Shown here: positions 6,200 through 10,121 of the stretch, one piece after another
Numbering within the stretch: position 1 is the stretch's first letter
Layout: each line of letters begins with the position of its first letter
Assembly (NCBI GenBank): GCA_013362555.1
Contig: JABFVX010000156.1
Location: forward strand, 1-10,121
Direction: 5' to 3'
Length of the DNA: 10,121 nt
Origin: Mycobacteriaceae bacterium
Lineage (GTDB): Bacteria; Actinomycetota; Actinomycetes; Mycobacteriales; Mycobacteriaceae
Translations under genes and position numbers: made by a program
Notes under the pieces: model-generated
What the model saw: the letters and a program-made list of their open reading frames with translations, nothing else
What the model was told of the DNA's origin: nothing
The model's database searches: none

Positions 6200-6544
6200 A
6201 TGACCAACGCACTCGACGCGATCCTCTACCCGGTGACCGACATCGAGGCCGCAAAAGCCCAGTTCGAGATTCTGTTGGGGGTAGCGCCCTTCGTCGACCA
6301 GCCGTACTACGTGGCGTTCACCGCCCCGGGCGGACACCAGGTCGGCCTGGTTCCCAACGGCCACCAGCGCGGCATGACCGGCCCGACCCCCTATTGGACC
6401 GTGGACGACCTCGAAGGCCAGGTCCAGACTCTCGTCGCGGCGGGCGCCACAGTCTCCGAAGAACCCCACGACGTCGGCGGCGGCAAGCATGTCGCCATCG
6501 TCACCGACCCCCAAGGCAACGTCATCGGCCTCGCACAGGCGTAA
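6200..6544 (+). CDS. VOC family / glyoxalase-like protein
   Basis: This 114-residue protein has the beta-alpha-beta-beta-beta pattern of the vicinal oxygen chelate fold: LDAILYPVTDIEAAKAQFEI near the start, YYVAFTAPGGHQVGLV (37-51), WTVDDLEGQVQTLVAAGATV (66-85), and GGKHVAIVTDPQGNVIGLAQ (94-113). Members include glyoxalase I, extradiol dioxygenases and drug-binding resistance proteins. The last segment is where many members have a metal-binding glutamate (DP-GN-x-x-E/G); here it is GNVIGL, so metal-dependent catalysis is doubtful and ligand binding is possible. The start at ATG 6200 has GGAG six bases upstream. Its 3' end faces the methyltransferase gene across a perfect palindrome. Confidence 0.85.
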   Translation: MTNALDAILYPVTDIEAAKAQFEILLGVAPFVDQPYYVAFTAPGGHQVGLVPNGHQRGMTGPTPYWTVDDLEGQVQTLVAAGATVSEEPHDVGGGKHVAIVTDPQGNVIGLAQA

Positions 6545-6554
6545 CGACGCCAGC

Positions 6555-6618
6555 TTTACACCCGTACCGCGCATTCGCACCCGCAGCTGCGGGTGCGAAT
6601 GCGCGGTACGGGTGTAAA
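6555..6618. terminator. 64-bp perfect palindrome, two-way terminator
   Basis: Bases 6555-6586 are exactly complementary to 6587-6618, with no spacer and no mismatch, the centre being GCAGCTGC. It lies 10 bp after the stop of the + gene and 7 bp before the stop of the - gene, so one sequence can form the same strong hairpin at the 3' end of both convergent transcripts. Being a perfect palindrome, it can also form a cruciform in DNA. It does not share sequence with the element at 5712 and 9028. Confidence 0.9.
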
Positions 6619-6625
6619 CAACGGC

Positions 6626-7276
6626 TTACGAGGGCTTGCGGGCCAGGAGGTAGGCCTGGGGGGTGTTCTCCAGGCCTTCCTCCGGGGCGCGCTGGAGACG
6701 GGTCCGGACGTCGAATCCGGCGGCTTCGAGCAGCGCGGTGATGTCGTCCGGCTGCCTGCGGTGGAACTCCAGCGACACGTCGTAGCCGAACGGCCGCACC
6801 AAATGCAGTGGCGCGTCCCCGATTTGGAAGGCCACCAGCAGGTGGCCACCGGGCGACAGCATCCGGTAGAACGCGGCGAACATCTCCGGCAGCAATTCCG
6901 TCGGAGTGTGGATGATCGAGTACCACGCCACGACGCCGCCGACCGACCCGTCGGGGATCTCCAGGTCGAGCATCGGGGCGACCTCGAAGCGCAGCTGCGG
7001 ATAGGCCGCGCGCGCCAGGTCCACCAGTTTCGGCGAGAGGTCGACGCCGAAGGCCGACAGTCCGAGGGAACTCAGATGCGCGGTGATCCGGCCCTCGCCG
7101 CACCCGAGGTCGGCCACCCTCACGTTCCCCTGCGCCTGCACCAGCTCGGCGAACAGCGCCAGCAGCGCCCGGTCCACCGGGGTGGCGGCGAGGTGGTCCC
7201 GGACGCGGTCGGCGTACTCGGACGCGATGGTGTCGTAGAAATTTCGGGTGGCGGCAAGGTGGTCGACATCGGTCAC
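6626..7276 (-). CDS. Class I SAM-dependent methyltransferase
   Basis: The 216-residue product has the Rossmann-fold methyltransferase motifs: motif I VADLGCGEG (54-62) for SAM binding, GVDLSP (77-82) whose acidic Asp79 would hold the SAM ribose, an acidic DLEIPDGSVGGVVAWYSIIH stretch (104-123), and LSPGGHLLVAF (140-150). An N-terminal FYDTIASEYADRV helix is common in small-molecule methyltransferases of the UbiE/Methyltransf_11-25 groups. The substrate cannot be told. GTG 7276 is preferred: starting further upstream (frame open to 7492) would run through the divergent flavoprotein gene with sequence not typical of methyltransferases, while a -10 box lies just before 7276. Confidence 0.88.
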   Translation of the reverse strand: MTDVDHLAATRNFYDTIASEYADRVRDHLAATPVDRALLALFAELVQAQGNVRVADLGCGEGRITAHLSSLGLSAFGVDLSPKLVDLARAAYPQLRFEVAPMLDLEIPDGSVGGVVAWYSIIHTPTELLPEMFAAFYRMLSPGGHLLVAFQIGDAPLHLVRPFGYDVSLEFHRRQPDDITALLEAAGFDVRTRLQRAPEEGLENTPQAYLLARKPS

Positions 7277-7283
7277 GCCGGGC

Positions 7284-7309
7284 ACGCTACGCGCTCGGCC
7301 TGACACGAT
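7284..7309. promoter_or_regulatory. Back-to-back promoters of the methyltransferase and flavoprotein genes
   Basis: The divergent genes' start codons are 39 bp apart. On - a TAGCGT box (7289 to 7284) ends seven bases before GTG 7276; on + a CACGAT box (7304-7309) ends six bases before ATG 7316. Both would give leaderless transcripts, and neither gene has a ribosome binding site. The two -10 boxes are only 14 bp apart, so each -35 region lies over the other gene's promoter and they should compete for polymerase. Confidence 0.5.
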
Positions 7310-7315
7310 GGGCCG

Positions 7316-7834
7316 ATGAACGACCGCGATCAGCCCGTCCTGTACGCCATCGTCACCGGTTCCCCGGCGGCCCGCGAGGTCGGCCGCCTGGTCGACATCG
7401 CGCAAGCCGACGGCTGGGACGTCTGCGTGGTCGCGTCGCCCGACGGCCGCAAGTTCATCGACGCAGCCGCGCTGGAGTCCCGGACCGGCCATCCCGTGCG
7501 CAGCCAGTACAAGGATCCCGAAGCGCCCGATGTCCTGCCGCCCGCCGACGCCATGATCGCGGCCCCGCTCACCTGCAACTCAGCCGCCAAGTGGGCCGCG
7601 GGCATCTGCGACACCCTTCCCCTCGGAATGCTCGTCGAGGCCGTCGGCAAAGGCATGCCCGTTGTCGCGGTTCCTATTTCGACCAGCGCCCAACTCGGCT
7701 TCCCGGCCGTCCGGAATGCACTCGACGCCCTGTCGTCCTGGGGAGTGACAGTCCTGGCCGACGTCGCCCCGGCCGACGTGGCCACCGCACAGCCGTGGCT
7801 GCGCGCGTGGCAGGCCGTGCGCGCCCGTGCCTGA
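7316..7834 (+). CDS. Flavoprotein (HFCD / phosphopantothenoylcysteine decarboxylase-like)
   Basis: The 172-residue product matches the homo-oligomeric flavin-containing Cys decarboxylase fold: an N-terminal strand and loop VLYAIVTGSPAAREVGRLV (8-26), WDVCVVASPDGRKFID (34-49), and the diagnostic stretch APLTCNSAAKWAAGICDTL (83-101), which equals the 'AP.T.NT.AK.A.GI.D.L' flavin-binding motif of CoaC and EpiD. It lacks the histidine near residue 75-90 and the long C-terminal domain of the bifunctional CoaBC enzyme, so it is likely a separate flavoprotein of unknown substrate. It is cytosolic. It diverges from a methyltransferase gene with a shared promoter region. Confidence 0.82.
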   Translation: MNDRDQPVLYAIVTGSPAAREVGRLVDIAQADGWDVCVVASPDGRKFIDAAALESRTGHPVRSQYKDPEAPDVLPPADAMIAAPLTCNSAAKWAAGICDTLPLGMLVEAVGKGMPVVAVPISTSAQLGFPAVRNALDALSSWGVTVLADVAPADVATAQPWLRAWQAVRARA

Positions 7835-7886
7835 CCGTCGCGGGATCGGCAACCGATTGCGCCAGTACAGGCTTCGATGAAGGCGC

Positions 7887-8084
7887 CTACATGCCGCCGA
7901 GGTGGTTCGCGGCCTTGAGAACACCGGCGTCCGGGTTGCGCAAGTCGCTCATATAGCAGTCGACGCGGTTGTCCATGGCGGCGTCGGCACGCCAACGCGT
8001 CTCCAGCGCACTGAGATACCGCACCACCACGTAGGTCAGCGCGAGAATGCCTGCGAGCAAGACGAATGCGAGGTTAGTACTCAT
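7887..8084 (-). CDS. Small single-pass membrane protein
   Basis: The 65-residue product has one N-terminal membrane segment (LAFVLLAGILALTYVVV, about residues 5-21), followed by a charged cytosolic or external tail (YLSALETRWRADAAMDNRVDCYMSDLRNPDAG). I do not recognise a family. The support for a real gene is a TAGCCT -10 box six bases upstream of the ATG and sensible amino acid composition. Its 3' end lies 52 bp from the flavoprotein stop in convergent orientation, with only a weak dyad (ATCGG/CCGAT, 7845-7857) between them. Confidence 0.65.
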   Translation of the reverse strand: MSTNLAFVLLAGILALTYVVVRYLSALETRWRADAAMDNRVDCYMSDLRNPDAGVLKAANHLGGM

Positions 8085-8090
8085 GCCCGA

Positions 8091-8096
8091 AGGCTA
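8091..8096 (-). promoter_or_regulatory. Candidate -10 box for the leaderless small membrane protein gene
   Basis: Read on the - strand the bases are TAGCCT, ending six bases before ATG 8084. The ATG has no Shine-Dalgarno sequence, which fits a leaderless transcript. Confidence 0.5.
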
Positions 8097-8211
8097 TCAA
8101 CGCGTTTCAGGCCGGTCTGTTTCTGACGCGGAGTGTCTCCACACCTACGCCCATGACTCGAAAGGCCCTGGTGGAGCGCACCATCGCACAGACTAAACCG
8201 TCCAGTCATGC

Positions 8212-8232
8212 AAAAACCCCACCGAAGTGGGG
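8212..8232 (-). terminator. Intrinsic terminator of tRNA-Thr
   Basis: On the - strand CCCCAC, a UUCG tetraloop and GTGGGG form a tight 6-bp hairpin (8232-8217) followed by five T residues (8216-8212). It starts six bases after the tRNA 3' end. This is a classical rho-independent terminator with a U-tract, unlike the long U-less palindromes used by protein genes in this window. Confidence 0.92.
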
Positions 8233-8237
8233 TCTCT

Positions 8238-8313
8238 TGGAGCCGCCTAGGAGAATCGAACTCCTGACCTTTTCATTACGAGTGAAGCGCTCTACCGACT
8301 GAGCTAAGGCGGC
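8238..8313 (-). tRNA. tRNA-Thr (anticodon CGU)
   Basis: On the - strand the cloverleaf is complete: acceptor stem GCCGCCU/AGGCGGC, D arm GCUC...GAGC, anticodon stem CUUCA/UGAAA (U-A and C-G pairs plus one weak pair) around the loop CUCGUAA, five-base variable region, and T arm AGGAG-UUCGAUU-CUCCU. The anticodon CGU reads ACG, a threonine codon. The discriminator base is U (8241) and a CCA is encoded at 8240-8238. The tRNA proper is 73 nt. Confidence 0.96.
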
Positions 8314-8335
8314 GTGCCTCGGGAGAGGCGTTGGA

Positions 8336-8341
8336 AGTCTA
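8336..8341 (-). promoter_or_regulatory. Candidate -10 box of tRNA-Thr
   Basis: On the - strand the bases are TAGACT, giving a start about 16 nt before the mature tRNA. A small dyad GCCTC/GAGGC (8316-8329) sits in this leader. No clear -35 box is seen. Confidence 0.4.
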
Positions 8342-8383
8342 TCGCGAGACCGAGGCAATCCGGAAAACGGCTCGTCATAGGGG

Positions 8384-8389
8384 TAACGT
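8384..8389 (+). promoter_or_regulatory. Candidate -10 box for a leaderless DedA transcript
   Basis: TAACGT fits TAnnnT and ends six bases before ATG 8396. No Shine-Dalgarno sequence precedes the ATG. This promoter and the tRNA promoter diverge from the same 80-bp gap. Confidence 0.55.
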
Positions 8390-8395
8390 GCGGAC

Positions 8396-9040
8396 ATGCA
8401 CGGGCTGCTGGAACGAATACTGAACGTCCCACCACTTTGGATATATCTGCTGGTAGGACTGTTGGTGTTCGCCGAAGACGCGATTTTTGTCGGATTTGTG
8501 ATCCCGGGGGAGACGGCCGCGGTGCTGGGCGGGGTGGCCGCCAGCCAGGACCACCTCAATCTGTGGACGATGATGGTGCTCGTGGTGGCGGCGGCCATCA
8601 TCGGCGACAGCGTGGGCTACGAGGTGGGCAGGAAGATCGGGCCCCGGCTGCTCCGGATGTCGCTGCTCGATTCCCGGCGGCACAAACTGGACAACGCGCG
8701 AGCCTTCCTGGCTCGGCGCGGCGGCTGGGCGGTGGTGCTGGGCCGCTTCACGGCGTTCTTCCGGGCGGTGATGCCCGCGCTGGCGGGGATCGCGGAGATG
8801 CCGTACCGCCGCTTTCTGGCGTTCAACGCACTCGGCGGAGTCATCTGGGGCACCGGGTTCGTGCTCCTGGGCTACCTGGCGGGCCGGTCGTACGAGCACG
8901 TCGCCAAGACCGCGGGACGCGGCATCGCGATCGCCGTGGCGGTCATCGTGGTGGTCGCCCTGCTGGTCTGGAAGATCCGCGAGCGCAGACACGACGCTGC
9001 GGAAGAGCGTCTCGACACCCACGAACCTCTTCCAGAATGA
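8396..9040 (+). CDS. DedA family membrane protein
   Basis: The 214-residue integral membrane protein belongs to the DedA/VTT (SNARE-associated) family, whose members act in membrane homeostasis and in flipping phospholipids or undecaprenyl phosphate. Family features seen are the acidic E27-D28 in the first membrane part, the re-entrant motif FVIPGE (34-39), GDSVGYEVGRKIG (70-82), the functional arginines R117 and R123 in GRFTAFFRAVMPALAG (116-131), MPYRRFLAFNALGGVIWG (135-152), and a final membrane helix (about 176-192) with a charged C-terminal tail. The length is typical. The last codons, CTT CCA GAA TGA, lie inside the left arm of the palindromic element at 9028-9084, so the repeat supplies the terminal Leu-Pro-Glu and the stop. 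Confidence 0.93.
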   Translation: MHGLLERILNVPPLWIYLLVGLLVFAEDAIFVGFVIPGETAAVLGGVAASQDHLNLWTMMVLVVAAAIIGDSVGYEVGRKIGPRLLRMSLLDSRRHKLDNARAFLARRGGWAVVLGRFTAFFRAVMPALAGIAEMPYRRFLAFNALGGVIWGTGFVLLGYLAGRSYEHVAKTAGRGIAIAVAVIVVVALLVWKIRERRHDAAEERLDTHEPLPE

Positions 9041-9084
9041 CCCGTGACGTGCGTCTAACGCACTTCATGGGTCGTTCTGGAGGG
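9028..9084 (+). repeat. Palindromic element, complete copy 2, overlapping a stop codon and a ribosome binding site
   Basis: Arms 9028-9054 and 9058-9084 form a 27-position stem with loop CTA. In + strand RNA there are 22 Watson-Crick pairs, four G-U pairs, and one mismatch (C9048 against U9064). The left arm holds the DedA stop TGA (9038-9040); the right arm holds GGAGGG (9079-9084), the ribosome binding site of the next gene. It matches the copy at 5716-5770 at 47 of 55 positions with no gap. Confidence 0.88.
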
Positions 9085-9091
9085 CGATATC

Positions 9092-9502
9092 GTGGGGGTT
9101 GTGGGTAGCACGCTGATGCGGACGCCGATATTGGCAGGGGTCGCGACGGCCGGGGCGGTCGCGGTGTTGCACATGCGGGATCCGCATGTGCGGGGCTCAT
9201 ATGGGCTGTGTCCGTTCCACGAGCTGACCGGGTGGTGGTGTCCGGCCTGCGGCGGACTGCGCGGCATGCACGACCTGACCAACGGCGACCTGGTCGCCGG
9301 TCTGCACAGCAACGTGCTCTTGTTTCCGCTGCTGGTCGCGGGCGTGATCGTGTGGGCTCGGTGGCTGCGACTCCGGTGGCGGGGGGACGCACGGGCGCCC
9401 ATTCGATTCACGGCGGGGTGGACCAATCCGGTGCTGGTCTTGATGGCGGTGTTCATGGTGGTCCGGAATACGCCGTGGGGGCACTGGCTCGCACCCGCCT
9501 GA
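9092..9502 (+). CDS. DUF2752 family membrane protein
   Basis: The 136-residue product has the DUF2752 signature CPFHELTGWWCPACGGLRGMHDLTNGDL (40-67), where Cys40, Cys50 and Cys53 are the conserved cysteines. It carries an N-terminal membrane segment (TPILAGVATAGAVAVL, 11-26), a second (NVLLFPLLVAGVIVWAR, 74-90), and a third (NPVLVLMAVFMVV, 112-124). The family's function is not known to me; the CPxCG pattern hints at metal or thiol chemistry at the membrane. GTG 9092 is chosen because GGAGGG is seven bases upstream; GTG 9101 and ATG 9116 are possible alternatives. It starts 51 bp after dedA and is probably co-transcribed with it. Confidence 0.85.
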   Translation: MGVVGSTLMRTPILAGVATAGAVAVLHMRDPHVRGSYGLCPFHELTGWWCPACGGLRGMHDLTNGDLVAGLHSNVLLFPLLVAGVIVWARWLRLRWRGDARAPIRFTAGWTNPVLVLMAVFMVVRNTPWGHWLAPA

Positions 9503-9512
9503 GCCACTGGGG

Positions 9513-9542
9513 TTGACAGCCGCCGAAGGCGTGCGGCATCCT
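9513..9542 (+). promoter_or_regulatory. Promoter of the SAM-IV riboswitch and aminotransferase gene
   Basis: A perfect -35 box TTGACA (9513-9518), an 18-bp spacer, and a -10 box CATCCT (9537-9542) predict transcription start at about 9549-9551, exactly where the riboswitch aptamer begins. The small dyad CGCC-GAA-GGCG (9521-9531) lies in the spacer. This is the best-formed promoter in the window. Confidence 0.75.
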
Positions 9543-9550
9543 TCCGAACC

Positions 9551-9697
9551 AGGTCATGAGTGCCAGCGTCAAGCCCCGGCTTGCTGGCCGGCAACCCTCC
9601 CTCCGCGGCGGGGTGCTCCGGGTGACGACCCGACCGACGTCCGGCACGGGCGCGGTAAGCGCGGACCCATCCGAACGGGTCCCTGGTCCGAAGGGAT
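9551..9697 (+). promoter_or_regulatory. SAM-IV riboswitch with expression platform
   Basis: The aptamer (about 9551-9664) shows the SAM-I/SAM-IV core: GGTCATGAG at the 5' end, a CCAGC...GCTGG stem (9563-9587), CCGGCAACCC, GGTGCTCCGGGTGA, and the closing GACC (9627-9630) that pairs with GGTC (9552-9555). The terminal GCGCGGTAAGCGCGG (9650-9664) is the 3' pseudoknot region that marks SAM-IV, a class found in actinobacteria. It binds S-adenosylmethionine and lowers expression. The platform looks translational: TCCCT (9680-9684) can pair with AGGGA of the ribosome binding site (9692-9696), while a rival hairpin GGACCC/GGGTCC (9663-9668, 9677-9682) would use part of the same bases. Confidence 0.88.
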
Positions 9698-9703
9698 TAC
9701 GTG

Positions 9704-10121
9704 ATGACTGCTGTTCTCGATCGCGCACTGTCCGGGACACCACACCTGCCGGTGGCGTCGTGTGACGTGCCGCTGGCCCACGTCGTGGGCGCGGACCTGC
9801 AGGTTCCGCTGGCGAACGGCGCGAGCTGCCGCTACGCGAACTTCGACTACGCGGCCAGCGCGCCCGCGCTGGTGTCGGTGCACGAACACGTGCAGCGCGC
9901 GCTGGCCACCTATGCCAGCGTCCACCGCGGCGCGGGCTACCCCTCCCAGGTCTCGACCAGCCGCTACGAAACCGCGCGAGACACGGTGGCGCGCTTCGTC
10001 AATGCCGCGCCCGACCAGGTGGCGGTGTTCACCCGCAACACCACCGACGCGCTGAATCTGCTGGCCTCCTGCGTCCCCGGCGAGACCGTGGTGCTCGACG
10101 TCGAGCACCACGCCAACTTCC
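9704..10121 (+). CDS. Aminotransferase class V-fold PLP-dependent enzyme (3' truncated by the window)
   Basis: The first 139 residues are visible. They show the start of a fold-type I, class V aminotransferase or cysteine-desulfurase-like domain: FDYAASAPAL (47-56), SVHRGAGYPSQVSTSRYETAR (72-92), FTRNTTDALNLLA (109-121; the PLP phosphate-binding loop), and VVLDVEHHANF (129-139), where the His-His is next to the residue stacking on the cofactor ring. The PLP lysine lies past the window end. Control by a SAM-IV riboswitch implies a role in sulfur amino acid or SAM-related metabolism, as for the homologous gene in mycobacteria (Rv3778c, from memory). ATG 9704 is chosen: AAGGGA (9691-9696) is seven bases upstream; the GTG at 9701 is in frame but closer. 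Confidence 0.9.
   Translation, partial: MTAVLDRALSGTPHLPVASCDVPLAHVVGADLQVPLANGASCRYANFDYAASAPALVSVHEHVQRALATYASVHRGAGYPSQVSTSRYETARDTVARFVNAAPDQVAVFTRNTTDALNLLASCVPGETVVLDVEHHANF

Noticed and set aside
6522..7103. Matching peptides on both strands near 6555-6618 suggesting a duplicated coding segment
   Set aside because: The same peptide appears on both strands only because the DNA is a perfect palindrome; neither frame is a gene.
7277..7492. Longer N-terminus for the methyltransferase
   Set aside because: It would overlap the flavoprotein gene by about 180 bp with sequence unlike methyltransferases, and a -10 box lies directly before GTG 7276.
5712..9084. Inverted repeats as ends of an insertion sequence or composite transposon
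   Set aside because: Each copy is a self-contained palindrome; the 3.3 kb between the copies holds ordinary unrelated genes and no transposase, and no target duplications were seen.
9569..10111. Long - strand frame opposite to the aminotransferase gene
   Set aside because: It is antisense to a clear class V PLP domain and crosses the riboswitch; it has no domain of its own.

Overview
The window looks like a chromosomal segment from a high-GC actinobacterium of the mycobacteria/Nocardia group; Nocardia is my best guess (inference). The reasons are very high G+C at third codon positions, a topoisomerase I ending in an AKK(T/A)PAK lysine-rich tail, a SAM-IV type riboswitch, DinB/DUF664-type and alanine/glycine-rich secreted proteins, and several promoters laid out for leaderless transcripts (TAnnnT six or seven bases before the start codon). 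Nothing points to a plasmid, prophage or insertion sequence: I found no transposase, integrase or CRISPR array.

Layout. 1-2691 holds replication genes: the 3' end of topA, a DinB/DUF664 protein, and the DNA polymerase III delta' subunit gene (holB), all on +. 2692-4414 holds two convergent, paralogous secreted proteins with glycine-zipper C-terminal domains, divided by a two-way hairpin terminator. 4415-4977 is a gene-poor spacer of about 560 bp that ends in a good promoter for a secreted trypsin-like serine protease (4978-5709). 5712-6544 has a long palindrome, a 104-residue unknown protein and a VOC/glyoxalase-like protein. A perfect 64-bp palindrome (6555-6618) divides the latter from a SAM-dependent methyltransferase on -, which diverges from a flavoprotein (7316-7834). 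Next come a small membrane protein and tRNA-Thr(CGU), both on -, then on + a DedA membrane protein, a DUF2752 protein, and a SAM-IV riboswitch in front of a class V aminotransferase-fold PLP enzyme that runs off the window.

How the genes relate. Most appear to be independent housekeeping units rather than one pathway. The most unusual content is non-coding. A palindromic element appears twice as a complete copy (5712-5774 and 9028-9084) and once as a probable half copy (1446-1471), each time at the 3' end of a + strand gene. In two of the three cases it supplies that gene's stop codon, and in the second full copy it also contains the ribosome binding site of the next gene. The two full copies differ by a compensatory base-pair change, and the remaining changes mostly keep pairing in the + strand RNA. 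The pair of secreted glycine-zipper proteins is the best candidate for an undescribed protein system. The SAM-IV riboswitch has a readable translational expression platform.
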